Below, piece by piece: positions 9,131 through 17,425 of a stretch of DNA of 64,000 bases. The notes beneath the pieces were generated by a model, which searched no databases, was not told where the DNA came from, and was given only the letters and a program-made list of their open reading frames with translations. The DNA lies in assembly GCA_027484685.1 (NCBI GenBank), contig JAIXSO010000007.1, positions 23,444-87,443 of the forward strand, written 5' to 3'. Position 1 is the stretch's first letter. Each line of letters begins with the position of its first letter. This stretch comes from Bacteroidota bacterium (GTDB taxonomy: Bacteria; Bacteroidota; Bacteroidia; UKL13-3). A program made the translations under genes and the position numbers.

Positions 9131-9269
9131 AACTTTAATTTTTAGTACTTTAATTACTTTGCAATGTAATAATTGTTTTGATAATTCGCTGAATAAAATT
9201 TTAAGTTTTACGGTATAACTGCCTAAATTTTGAATAAAGCTAGTAAGTTTATATTATTGCAGATAGAAT

Positions 9270-10019
9270 ATGCTAAATAACAAAAAAATAGTAGTGGTAA
9301 TGCCTGCCTATAATGCAGAGCTTACTTTAGAAAAAACCTACAACGAAATTCCTTTTGATATAGTAGATGAAGTAATTTTGGTAGACGATACAAGTAAAGA
9401 TCAAACAAGTATTTTAGCTAAAAAAATTGGTATTCAACATGTAATTAGACATGAAAGAAACAAGGGATATGGCGGAAACCAAAAAACTTGTTATAATAAA
9501 GCCAAAGAAATTGGTGCAGATATTGTAATTATGCTTCATCCTGATTACCAATATACGCCAACTTTAATTCATAGCATAGCTTCAATAATAGCGTATAATG
9601 TTTATCCAGCAGTTTTTGCATCGCGTATTTTGGGCAAAGGTGCTTTAAAAGGTGGTATGCCTTTGTACAAATACTTTTTCAACCGTTGTTTAACTTTATT
9701 CCAAAATATTTTGATGAGTCAAAAACTTTCGGAATACCATACTGGTTATCGTGCATTTAGCATTGATGTATTAAATGCAGTTGATTACAATATATGTAGC
9801 GATGATTTTGTTTTTGATAACCAAATGTGCGCCCAAGTATTTTATGCAGGTTTTGAAATTGGAGAAGTAACTTGCCCTACCAAATATTTTGATGAAGCTT
9901 CTTCAATCAATTTTGCGCGCAGTGTAAAATATGGTTTAGGAGTTTTGGCTACTTCAGTTCAATACCGTTTTCAAAAATGGGGAATTATTAATTTAGCCAT
10001 GTTTAAAAAACTGAACTAA
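9270..10019 (+). CDS. family 2 glycosyltransferase
   Basis: A 249-residue GT2 enzyme of the dolichol-phosphate-mannose-synthase-like subgroup. The GT-A fold starts with VVVMPAYNAELTL. The nucleotide-binding Asp pair is in VILVDDTSKDQT, followed by RHERNKGYGGNQKTCYNKA and the DXD-like LHPDYQY. There are no C-terminal membrane segments, so it is probably soluble or peripheral. It would move a sugar from a nucleotide donor to a lipid or glycan acceptor. No glycan locus surrounds it, so the acceptor is unknown. Confidence 0.85.
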   Translation: MLNNKKIVVVMPAYNAELTLEKTYNEIPFDIVDEVILVDDTSKDQTSILAKKIGIQHVIRHERNKGYGGNQKTCYNKAKEIGADIVIMLHPDYQYTPTLIHSIASIIAYNVYPAVFASRILGKGALKGGMPLYKYFFNRCLTLFQNILMSQKLSEYHTGYRAFSIDVLNAVDYNICSDDFVFDNQMCAQVFYAGFEIGEVTCPTKYFDEASSINFARSVKYGLGVLATSVQYRFQKWGIINLAMFKKLN

Positions 10020-10223
10020 AATTGTACAAGTGTATTTAAAAAAGTGTTTTATTTTACGGAAATAGATACACTTAAAAGAATACACTATAGTTTAGCAGCA
10101 AACAACAAAAATACAAATAACTAAAATACAGTAATTTAGGAAAACATGTCGCAATATTGATACTTTTGGCACAGTGATTGCTAAATACTAATCAATAATA
10201 CTTTTTTCTAATTCATATAAAGT

Positions 10224-10257
10224 AAAAACCCTTGATTATAGCTAATCAAGGGTTTTT
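10224..10257 (+). terminator. 15-bp perfect hairpin with T-run
   Basis: Arms AAAAACCCTTGATTA (10224-10238) and TAATCAAGGGTTTTT (10243-10257), with loop TAGC. It ends in a T-run on the plus strand and suits termination of the glycosyltransferase transcript, although it lies about 200 bp beyond that stop. The right arm recurs at about 12089-12102 with a decayed left arm. Confidence 0.7.
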
Positions 10258-10275
10258 CTATTTTAAGCCCATAAA

Positions 10276-10305
10276 AAAACCTGAATCATTTCTGTTTCAG
10301 GTTTT
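10276..10305 (-). terminator. AAAACCTGAA / TTCAGGTTTT hairpin, copy 1
   Basis: A 10-bp perfect stem with a 10-nt loop and A and T runs on either side. It lies downstream of the leftward VOC gene. Two further copies with nearly the same stem and loop lie downstream of the leftward genes at 12202 and 13807. Confidence 0.75.
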
Positions 10306-10410
10306 GAAAGAGAAGTCATTTTAAAAGTTACTATAAAGGTATCTTATTCTTGATATGTTAATATGGATATTACAGTAAAAATAAGAATATTTATTGCTCT
10401 TTGATGAGTA

Positions 10411-10776
10411 TTAACCCATTGAATGGAATCCAACTTTATTTCCTTCTGTGTCGATAAAAAGAGCAATAAAGCCGTTGCCACCAATAGCAGTTTTCGGCAA
10501 AATAACTTTTCCACCAGCACTTTCTACTCTGCTTAATGGAGCTGAAAGGTCATTTCCGCCATCTAGGTAAATAGTTGTGCCGGTCATTGCAGGAACAAAG
10601 TTTTCTCCAAAACCAATTGCTCCGCCAAATCCACCTTTTTCTGGATCAGAAGGTAAATAGGCATATTGCCTATTAGGGTCGTCATGAATTTGAACATCTA
10701 AAACTTTTGCATAAAAAGTTTTTGCTCTTTCGAAATCTGTTGCTGGTATTTCAAACCAATTTAAAGTAGTTACCAT
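10411..10776 (-). CDS. VOC-family (glyoxalase-like) protein
   Basis: A 121-residue single-domain vicinal oxygen chelate protein. It opens with LNWFEIPATDFERAKTFYAKVL. The second half has LSRVESAGGKVILPKTAIGG and ends GFIALFIDTEGNKVGFHS, the usual closing strand of the fold. VOC proteins bind metal or act as resistance and detoxification proteins; the substrate is not evident. It follows the Ohr peroxidase gene by 48 bp on the same strand, opposite an HxlR regulator. This suggests a small electrophile or peroxide stress operon. Confidence 0.85.
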   Translation of the reverse strand: MVTTLNWFEIPATDFERAKTFYAKVLDVQIHDDPNRQYAYLPSDPEKGGFGGAIGFGENFVPAMTGTTIYLDGGNDLSAPLSRVESAGGKVILPKTAIGGNGFIALFIDTEGNKVGFHSMG

Positions 10777-10824
10777 ATTTGTTAAAGTTTATTTGAGTAT
10801 TTATTTGAGTTTTTTGTTTTAAAA

Positions 10825-11241
10825 TTAGTTAGGTACAACTTCATAAATGGCGTTGATATTTCCTTTTGTTGCTTTTGAATAAGAACAAATTGATTTTGTA
10901 GCTTCTACCAGTTTTTTCGCAGTATCGTAGTCTACATCATTTATTTTAACCAGAAGATGGGCTCCAAGATCAAAGTTACCGTTATCATGTATTACGGCAA
11001 TTTTAGCAGTAACAGATACTTCTCCAATTGTAATTTTTTCTATTCCTGCAGCAACTGTAATACTTGTTCCAAAACAAGCCGACCAAGCTGCTGCAAAAAG
11101 TTGTTCGGGATTTGTTGCGCCACCAGCACCGCCCATTTCTTTAGGAAATCTCACATCTAAATCCAATAATCCATCTGATGATTTTGCGTGACCGTTTCTG
11201 CCTGCTAACGTTGTCACTTCTGCTTCATAAAGTTTTTCCAT
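10825..11241 (-). CDS. organic hydroperoxide resistance protein (OsmC/Ohr family)
   Basis: A 138-residue Ohr-type thiol peroxidase that reduces organic hydroperoxides in the cytoplasm. Both redox cysteines are present: Cys56 in NPEQLFAAAWSACFGTS and Cys119 in SICSYSKATKGNI. The N-terminal GRNGHAKSSDG fits the family's conserved Arg loop. It is the first gene of a two-gene unit with the VOC gene and diverges from the hxlR-type regulator. Its likely promoter overlaps the paired inverted repeats at 11301-11357. Confidence 0.92.
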   Translation of the reverse strand: MEKLYEAEVTTLAGRNGHAKSSDGLLDLDVRFPKEMGGAGGATNPEQLFAAAWSACFGTSITVAAGIEKITIGEVSVTAKIAVIHDNGNFDLGAHLLVKINDVDYDTAKKLVEATKSICSYSKATKGNINAIYEVVPN

Positions 11242-11293
11242 TTTTTAAATTTTAGTTGTTAATATTTGATTTTTAAATTGTTTTTAAATTGAC

Positions 11294-11301
11294 TACTTTT
11301 G
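11294..11301 (+). promoter_or_regulatory. possible -7 element of the hxlR-type gene
   Basis: TACTTTTG fits the Bacteroidota TAnnTTTG element and abuts operator 1. No well-spaced TTG is visible upstream, so the call is tentative. If real, the start point would fall inside operator 1, allowing autoregulation. Confidence 0.35.
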
Positions 11302-11321
11302 TACTTGCAAATAACAAGTAC
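11301..11321. promoter_or_regulatory. operator 1: GTACTTG-N7-CAAGTAC
   Basis: A perfect 7-bp inverted repeat with a 7-bp spacer in the ohr/hxlR divergent region. Its centre is 35 bp from that of operator 2. It is the probable binding site of the adjacent HxlR-family regulator. Confidence 0.75.
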
Positions 11322-11352
11322 AAATATAAAAGCATTTACTTGTAATTTGCAA
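11321..11352 (-). promoter_or_regulatory. probable promoter of the ohr-VOC unit
   Basis: Read on the minus strand, TATATTTG (11321-11328) is a good -7 element. A TTG lies 21 bp upstream (11350-11352), inside operator 2. Occupancy of the two operators would block this promoter. Confidence 0.5.
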
Positions 11353-11357
11353 GTAAA
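11335..11357. promoter_or_regulatory. operator 2: TTTACTTG-N7-CAAGTAAA
   Basis: A perfect 8-bp inverted repeat with a 7-bp spacer. It shares the ACTTG-N7-CAAGT core with operator 1 and ends 15 bp before the regulator's start codon. Confidence 0.75.
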
Positions 11358-11372
11358 TAGAAAATATTTTTT

Positions 11373-11801
11373 ATGGTAGATATAAAAAAGACGAGATCGA
11401 GCTGCGGGTTATCGCAATCATTAGACATTTTTGGAGATAAATGGTCTCTATTAATTATAAGAGATTTGGTTTATTTTGGAAAGGAAACGTATGGGGATTT
11501 ATTGAAAATGGATGAAGGTATTGCTACCAATGTGTTAGCAGATAAACTTGTAGTTTTAGAAAAAGAAGGTTTGATAACCAAAGAAATTTTTGTAGGTAGT
11601 AAATCAAAATTTAAATATAAACTAACCCAAAAGGGTATAGATATTTATCCAATAATAATGGAGATTATTTTTTGGGGTGCAACATACTGCGAGGTGTATC
11701 CTGAACAAAAAGCAATTGTTAAAATGTCTAAAGAAAATAGGGATGCTTTTGTACAAGATATTATGAAAAATAAACTGAAAGAGTTAAACGAAAAGAATTA
11801 G
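11373..11801 (+). CDS. HxlR-family winged-helix regulator
   Basis: A 142-residue MarR/HxlR-type DNA-binding protein. The conserved opening CGLSQSLDIFGDKWSLLIIRDL includes the single Cys (residue 9) that acts as a thiol switch in many HxlR regulators. It is followed by the recognition helix and wing (ATNVLADKLVVLEKEGLI). It diverges from the ohr-VOC genes across two matching inverted repeats. I infer that it represses both directions until oxidised or modified by an electrophile. Confidence 0.9.
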   Translation: MVDIKKTRSSCGLSQSLDIFGDKWSLLIIRDLVYFGKETYGDLLKMDEGIATNVLADKLVVLEKEGLITKEIFVGSKSKFKYKLTQKGIDIYPIIMEIIFWGATYCEVYPEQKAIVKMSKENRDAFVQDIMKNKLKELNEKN

Positions 11802-12201
11802 TTTGATAAAGAAAAAGGGGAACTTGAAACGTTCAATTTTCAGTATTTGATTTATGCAATAGTTTAAGGTTCAAATCAAATAATTCTAATAAATCGGGAA
11901 CTATTTTCAATCTACTTATTAAATGCTTAGCTATTTTTGCAAAGCAAATACTTTTAGCAATTAAGTGCGGCATGCAAAACCGCTCCAGCTGGCTAAAAAT
12001 CAAATTGAAAACTCTTTATTCATTTTGATTCAACAGTCTTTTTTCAATGGTTAGCCTTCAGATTTCGGATAGGATGATGATTATAATTAATCAAGGGTTT
12101 TTCTATTATAGGACCATAAAAAAACCTGAACCATTGCTGATTCAGGTATTGCAAAAGTAAATTAACTCATTGCATGAATTTTTGTTGTCATTTTTATTTT
12201 T
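11802..12201. other. 400-bp spacer, no gene
   Basis: No convincing reading frame. It contains a decayed copy of the hairpin pair seen at 10224-10305, with ATTAATCAAGGGTTTTTCTA at about 12087-12106 and a terminator stem at 12121-12147. A GGTTCAAATC word near 11870 recalls a tRNA T-loop, but there is no cloverleaf around it. Confidence 0.6.
12121..12147 (-). terminator. AAAACCTGAA / TTCAGGT hairpin, copy 2
   Basis: The left arm is identical to copy 1; the right arm is shortened to TTCAGGT. It lies 55 bp beyond the stop of the leftward barrel-protein gene. Confidence 0.65.
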
Positions 12202-12849
12202 TTAAAATGATAAAATAATATTGCCACCTATTTGGCCACTTTGATAACCTGCATCACCTTTTCCGTCTATAGTTCCATTTCTATTTGAATATTCAAATTC
12301 AGCTTCAAAACTCAAAGCTGTTTTTTTGAAAGGAATGGTGTAACCAATACCACCCATTAATGAAGTGCCAATGGCATATTGATGCTTATATAAATTAGTT
12401 GCTTCATTTACTCTCTTAGTAGTAAACTGACCAAAGCCAAAACTACCACGAACATAAAGTCCTTTATTAAATTCGTTGCTTATGGCATAATATTTTGCTG
12501 TAATGGCAAGATTGTAGTAGTTAAAAATATAGCTATCTCCATTGTCTCCTTTTACCGAAGTGCCAAATGTTCCCTTGATTCTTGAGCCAATACCAAGTCC
12601 TTTCCAATTTTCGGGTGCAATGTAAAAACCCATCATCAAATTATTACCAGTACCCGGTTCAAAAGCACCTCCATATGATTTTGTAAGTTGCATTTTCATA
12701 TCACTCCAAAAAAGAGTTTGCCCAAAACCTAAACCAATTTCCCCATAAATGGGTAGCTTGGTTTTCTTATCAGTTGTTGTTTGCGCACTTACCATTTGTG
12801 CAAAAAGGCAGCTTATACTCACTGCAAAAGTTAAGATTGATTTTTTCAT
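12202..12849 (-). CDS. outer-membrane beta-barrel protein
   Basis: A 215-residue exported protein with a signal peptide ending QMVSAQ. It has repeated amphipathic strands with GEIGLGFGQTLFW, GLYVRGSFGFGQF, TSLMGGIGYTIPF and SFEAEFEYSNRNG. It ends GGNIILSF with a terminal Phe, typical of small barrels. No specific family is recognised. A Crp/Fnr regulator gene lies immediately upstream on the same strand, separated by 107 bp, and might control it. Confidence 0.7.
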   Translation of the reverse strand: MKKSILTFAVSISCLFAQMVSAQTTTDKKTKLPIYGEIGLGFGQTLFWSDMKMQLTKSYGGAFEPGTGNNLMMGFYIAPENWKGLGIGSRIKGTFGTSVKGDNGDSYIFNYYNLAITAKYYAISNEFNKGLYVRGSFGFGQFTTKRVNEATNLYKHQYAIGTSLMGGIGYTIPFKKTALSFEAEFEYSNRNGTIDGKGDAGYQSGQIGGNIILSF

Positions 12850-12956
12850 TTTTTGTATCTTTTAAATTATAGTTATTATTACGATACAAAGGTGCTATGT
12901 CTATTATTGTTGAACGTTAACCCATGTTAAGAAATCAAAATCGCGCTTTTGTGGAA

Positions 12957-13535
12957 TTATTGATGCTCAAAAATTCGCTTTCGTATGCGACTTAATGAAG
13001 GTGGCTTAATACCCAAATAGGAAGCGATATAATGTTGTGGAATTCTTTCAAACACTTTTGGCCTTTCTTTCATTAATGTTAAATACCGTTCTTCGGCTGT
13101 TTGATTTTCAAGTATTTCGCTTCGTTGGCGAATGCCCAAAAAGGCATTTTCAGCCATCAAACGTCCAAAACGTTCAAATTTTGGTATATCAATATATAGC
13201 TGTTGCAAGTCTTTGGCAGCAAGTAAAAGTAGTTGCGTTTTCTCCAGTGTTTCTATGTTTTGATTGGTTGGTTTTCCAGTCAAAAAACTATCATAATCTG
13301 TGTACCACCCATTTTCAAAAAAAAACTGCGCTGTATTTTCTTGTCCATCCACGTTATAATAATAACGAATACATCCGTAATTGATAAAATAAGCATATTT
13401 ACAAATCTGTCCTTCTTGCAAAATCAGTTCTTTCTTGTTGCATTCTTGCACAATTAGTTTTGACACAAAAAAATCTTGTTCGGCTTTATTAAGCGAAATA
13501 AATTGAGAAAGTCTGTTCAATATTTGGTCGTACAT
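12957..13535 (-). CDS. Crp/Fnr-family transcriptional regulator
   Basis: A 192-residue protein. The N-terminal cyclic-nucleotide-binding-type beta-roll (about 15-115) includes LILQEGQICKYAYFINYGCIRYYY. A dimer helix follows, then a short C-terminal helix-turn-helix, YIASYLGIKPPSLSRIRKRIF. It lacks the Fnr iron-sulfur cysteines and the full cAMP-binding motif. In Bacteroidota this subgroup often regulates neighbouring transport or stress genes, so the barrel protein downstream is a candidate target. Confidence 0.88.
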   Translation of the reverse strand: MYDQILNRLSQFISLNKAEQDFFVSKLIVQECNKKELILQEGQICKYAYFINYGCIRYYYNVDGQENTAQFFFENGWYTDYDSFLTGKPTNQNIETLEKTQLLLLAAKDLQQLYIDIPKFERFGRLMAENAFLGIRQRSEILENQTAEERYLTLMKERPKVFERIPQHYIASYLGIKPPSLSRIRKRIFEHQ

Positions 13536-13756
13536 ATTTGTTAAATTTATTTTCTAGTACCTTTATTTTAGTGGTAAAATAAAAGCAATTTACCAAGTTT
13601 AATTTACTAAAAACATTTGTAAGTCAAATAAAGTTAAAATTTTGATTTTATAAACTCTAAATAGCAAACTTACTTAATATTATGCTATAAAGCTTTTTAG
13701 TATTTGCTTGAATATCTAAGACTTTTTATCACTCTTTTCAGTTTTAGTGTCAAAAA

Positions 13757-13786
13757 AAAACCTGAACCATTTCTGATTCAGGTTTT
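13757..13786 (-). terminator. AAAACCTGAA / TTCAGGTTTT hairpin, copy 3
   Basis: A 10-bp perfect stem with a 10-nt loop and a run of nine A upstream, which reads as a U-run on the minus strand. It lies 21 bp past the stop of the PKD protein gene and ends the sigma-factor operon. Confidence 0.8.
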
Positions 13787-13806
13787 ATAAAAAGGTATTT
13801 CAACTG

Positions 13807-16068
13807 TTAGTCTTGTTTAAAAACTTTTTTAACTACCGTATTTCCATCTTTCGAAATTATTTTAACCAAATACATTCCATTGGTGTATTCTGCTATATTT
13901 AACTCTGTACTTAAATCGTAAGTGTCTATATTTTGGGTAACTAATAACTTACCAGTAATATCAAATATTTGAACTGAATTAGGTTTTTGACTTGTGGCTT
14001 CCCAATCAATTTTAACTATTCCATTAGTTGGATTTGGATAAACATTAAATGATGCTTTTTCTTTAATTTTTGGTTGTTCACTTATTGAGGTGCTAACCGT
14101 ATTTTTTCCAATAATTATTTTTATTCCAGAAACAGTATTAACTGTATTGTTAATATTAGCCAAAGCAGGAATAGTTTGTTTTCCGGCCATTTCACCCCAA
14201 ACTTTATAATTTCCTACAGGTACTTTTCCAAAATCAAATTTACCATCTGTATCGGTGTGCGTGTACGATACTGCTTTTCCTTTATCATCAATCAAATAAA
14301 CCAACATTTTGTCGGCAGGTTTACCTACTTCTATTGGTCCATTTTGATCAACCACACCTGTTCCATATTTAACAAAGCCCGAAATGGTTCCAATTCCTGC
14401 TGAATCGTAACTAAATGGAATTAAGTCAATATCAACTGAATCTCTATTTGAAGCAATATAAATAACATCTGCAAAATCCCAATTCAATTTATTTTTATAA
14501 TAAGTTGGTAAGTAAAAACCATTATTAAACGGATCGAAAGCAAAATCGGCTTGTACCAAATAAAAACCTTTTTTCAAACTGATTGAATAATTACCATTTT
14601 CATCGGTGCTGGTATAATTATTTTTGTACAATAATCCTGAAACTGAATCGTAACTATAAACGTACACTCCTGAATAATATGCAGGTAAGCCGCCTTGTCT
14701 AATAGTTCCACTTAAAATATATTCAGGTCCTACACTCACAATTTTGGTTAGTGAATCAATACAACCTGCAGGATTATTCATTATTAAAGTTACATTGTAA
14801 CTACCTTCGTTGGCATAAGTATGGTTAAAGGTACCACTATCAATACCTGAATACATTAATCCATCACCCCATTTTATGGTAATATTTGAAGGCACTGAAC
14901 TTCCATAGGCTATTGATGCATTGTAAACCACCGCATTGTAAGCCGAACTGTATAAATCAAAATTAGCGCCACAGATTGCGGTTAAACTATCAATTCTGAT
15001 ATTTTTACAGCTTATTAATTGAATACCACATAAATTGATATTAGAATAAACGCACACTGTGTAATTTCCAGTATCTGAATAAATATGCGATATGCTGTTT
15101 GTTAGCATATACTCTTGATTTAAATCGCCAAAGTCAATTAAGTATTTTTCAAACAATGGCTCAGTATTACTTGAATTTACATTAAATAATACTTTTTGAT
15201 AATTAACTGAACTTGTAAAGTTTATATTACACAAAGCTGTATCTGGCTGGCTAATAGTTTTTTGAATGGTATCGCCACAAGTTGCACCAAACATGTATAA
15301 GGTTACATTATAATTACCTAAAGCTGAATATTTGTGAATTGGGTCTTTTAAATTACTCACATTAGTATTGTCGCCAAACACCCAAGTAAAGTTAACAGTA
15401 GTATCAGGGCTTGTACTTAAATTTCTGAAATGAAATTGACCATCAATATAATCAAAGTTAAAATCAGCAAAACAAGGTGCATTAACTGTTACATTTAAGG
15501 TATCATGGTAAATGTCAAAATTATTATTGCTATCTAAAATAGTTAAACTTACAATATACTGACCAGTAGCATGATAATTATGTTTTGCAATTTTATCGTG
15601 ACTTGTTAACCCATCGCCAAAATCCCATTGATGCATAATAATTGGAGAATTTGTGTTGGTACTAGAGTCATAGAAATAATACGCACCATTACCTAAATCT
15701 TCGTACGAAAATTTGGCATTAACTCCTTTGGTATTGCTTACCACAATACTATCGCAATACATGGTATTACTAGTGCAAGCGCTATCAATTAAACATACAC
15801 GGTATTTGCCGGCTTGTGAGTAACTGTGGCTTAATTGAAAATCGCCATTATTTAAAACAGCACTGCCATCGCCAAAATTCCAATAAAAAGTATTGAGACC
15901 TAAATGTAAATCTGATTGATTTACAAAAACAACTGTTTTTGCATTTTTATAGTGATCAAATTTAGTAGCACAAGGCTGCGCCCATAATGCCATAGCAGAA
16001 AGCAGAAAAACTTGCAGTGTTAAAAACACTTTACGTAAATTCAATGTGTTAAAAATTTTATTTTTCAT
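13807..16068 (-). CDS. PKD-domain T9SS-secreted adhesin-like protein
   Basis: A 753-residue secreted protein with a signal peptide ending SAMALWAQ. It has about five PKD-type Ig-like domains, marked by WNFGDG, WDFGDG, WVFGDN, IDFGDL and IKWGDG. Two carboxypeptidase-regulatory/SdrB-like beta domains follow (LSGTIRQGG and ISGFVKYGTG). A type A T9SS sorting domain closes it, with NVYPNPTNG and a final KKVFKQD. The build suits surface adhesion or matrix contact. It is the last gene of a three-gene unit with an ECF sigma factor and an anti-sigma-like protein, starting 25 bp after the latter, so it is the probable effector of that system. Confidence 0.88.
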   Translation of the reverse strand: MKNKIFNTLNLRKVFLTLQVFLLSAMALWAQPCATKFDHYKNAKTVVFVNQSDLHLGLNTFYWNFGDGSAVLNNGDFQLSHSYSQAGKYRVCLIDSACTSNTMYCDSIVVSNTKGVNAKFSYEDLGNGAYYFYDSSTNTNSPIIMHQWDFGDGLTSHDKIAKHNYHATGQYIVSLTILDSNNNFDIYHDTLNVTVNAPCFADFNFDYIDGQFHFRNLSTSPDTTVNFTWVFGDNTNVSNLKDPIHKYSALGNYNVTLYMFGATCGDTIQKTISQPDTALCNINFTSSVNYQKVLFNVNSSNTEPLFEKYLIDFGDLNQEYMLTNSISHIYSDTGNYTVCVYSNINLCGIQLISCKNIRIDSLTAICGANFDLYSSAYNAVVYNASIAYGSSVPSNITIKWGDGLMYSGIDSGTFNHTYANEGSYNVTLIMNNPAGCIDSLTKIVSVGPEYILSGTIRQGGLPAYYSGVYVYSYDSVSGLLYKNNYTSTDENGNYSISLKKGFYLVQADFAFDPFNNGFYLPTYYKNKLNWDFADVIYIASNRDSVDIDLIPFSYDSAGIGTISGFVKYGTGVVDQNGPIEVGKPADKMLVYLIDDKGKAVSYTHTDTDGKFDFGKVPVGNYKVWGEMAGKQTIPALANINNTVNTVSGIKIIIGKNTVSTSISEQPKIKEKASFNVYPNPTNGIVKIDWEATSQKPNSVQIFDITGKLLVTQNIDTYDLSTELNIAEYTNGMYLVKIISKDGNTVVKKVFKQD

Positions 16069-16093
16069 GTTATATAAATTAATTGTTTTTTCT

Positions 16094-17425
16094 TTAAAAA
16101 TTATACTTTAAACCGGTTTGTATTTGTAAGATATTAGGCTGATATAGTGAGCCATTTAAATATTTTAAATAATTGGCGGAAATATTAAGTGCCCAATTAT
16201 GATACAGTTTTTGGTAAGCACCCACACCCAAAGTTGGCGCCAACAATAATTGGTAATTATTGTTGGTTTGATTGCTTTCGTTCATCAATCCAATATTGCT
16301 CACTTTTGTTTCAAGCTGATAAACTACTGTACCAGTAACACCTAAAGCACCATAAATTCCTCGTTTTTCATTTCCTAATTGATAGCGTATTTCTACTGGT
16401 AAACTATAAAAAGCTACATTATTTTGGTATGAATTATTGGTTTGATGCTCCACATTTTTTTCACTCATAACAGTATCTATTTGCATCATCAATCTTTTAT
16501 AAAAAGCATTATATTTAATGGTGGTATCAATGCTTTCAATTTGTTTTTCGGTAGTTACAAATGCCTTTTTATTTATTTCGGTTTGATTAAAAAACAAGGC
16601 ACTCAAACCAAAATTTAAACTCCAATTACTACTTAATTGCAAGCCTGCTTTAGCCCCTATTCCGTTAAAAAATGGATCATTTGAATTATTAAGCTGCTTG
16701 TAAACATTGCTTTGCAACAAATAACCTAACTCCATGTAAGCTAAGTTTACCTTTAATTTTCCTTTGGTTTTTATGGTTTCATTTTTTGCTGAAATAGTAT
16801 TTACTGAGTAAATTTCAGTTTTAAATGAATTTTTATTTTGAATGCTAATAAATTGCGGTTCACTCAAACCAAATGCATTATCGCTGCTTGCCAAAATGGT
16901 TATATCACTATAATTCTTAATCAACTCATAGTGGCTATCAGTTTCATTAAAAGTATTGTAATTTGCAATATTCGATTCATTTCTAAAAGTGCTATTATTA
17001 CTTTTGACTTTAAATTTTTGAATCATTTGCTTATCATTTAAGCTAACAACAGCTTCTTTCTTTGGGGTTAAATTAGTTTTATTTTTAAAAATTCGTGGAG
17101 TTGTTATTTCAGTTTTTGTATCAATCACCAATGGTATTGGCCCACCTTCACTTTTTGCTATTTCCTTATTTTCAGTTGTTTTTACAATATTTACTTGGTT
17201 ATGAGTATTTTTATTTAAATAAATAACATAAAAACCAAATAACGAAACAGTTAAAACACTAAACCAAATAAAAATACCCATTCTGCGCTTTTTATTTGTT
17301 TTTTTATGGGCACGATAAGCCTTATCAAAGCTATCCCAATCACCTTTAGTGGGCTGCTTTGGTGTTACTTGGCTAACTTTATTAGCAAGTAATTTTAAAA
17401 ACTCATCTTCGTTGTTATATAACAT
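16094..17425 (-). CDS. anti-sigma-like membrane protein with barrel-like C-terminus
   Basis: A 443-residue protein. Residues 1-48 are a soluble, acidic-to-basic region opening LYNNEDEFLKLLANKV. One transmembrane segment follows at about 49-69 (GIFIWFSVLTVSLFGFYVIYL). A long low-complexity Asn/Thr/Lys linker leads to a beta-rich C-terminal half (about 225-443) with GAKAGLQLSSNWSLNFGLSALF and the ending QIQTGLKYNF, which looks like an outer-membrane barrel. The gene overlaps the ECF sigma gene by 11 bp. By position and topology the N-terminus is a likely sigma-binding region, but no ZAS or FecR motif is recognisable. Confidence 0.65.
   Translation of the reverse strand: MLYNNEDEFLKLLANKVSQVTPKQPTKGDWDSFDKAYRAHKKTNKKRRMGIFIWFSVLTVSLFGFYVIYLNKNTHNQVNIVKTTENKEIAKSEGGPIPLVIDTKTEITTPRIFKNKTNLTPKKEAVVSLNDKQMIQKFKVKSNNSTFRNESNIANYNTFNETDSHYELIKNYSDITILASSDNAFGLSEPQFISIQNKNSFKTEIYSVNTISAKNETIKTKGKLKVNLAYMELGYLLQSNVYKQLNNSNDPFFNGIGAKAGLQLSSNWSLNFGLSALFFNQTEINKKAFVTTEKQIESIDTTIKYNAFYKRLMMQIDTVMSEKNVEHQTNNSYQNNVAFYSLPVEIRYQLGNEKRGIYGALGVTGTVVYQLETKVSNIGLMNESNQTNNNYQLLLAPTLGVGAYQKLYHNWALNISANYLKYLNGSLYQPNILQIQTGLKYNF

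Larger units (their letters stand above)
10020..10410. other. 391-bp spacer holding two hairpins, no gene
   Basis: No credible reading frame or RNA gene is seen. The right half contains two strong hairpins, listed separately at 10224-10257 and 10276-10305. A degraded version of the same pair of hairpins recurs at about 12085-12147. Confidence 0.6.

Noticed and set aside
11860..11885. GGTTCAAATC word suggesting a tRNA T-loop
   Set aside because: No acceptor stem, anticodon arm or D-arm can be formed around it.
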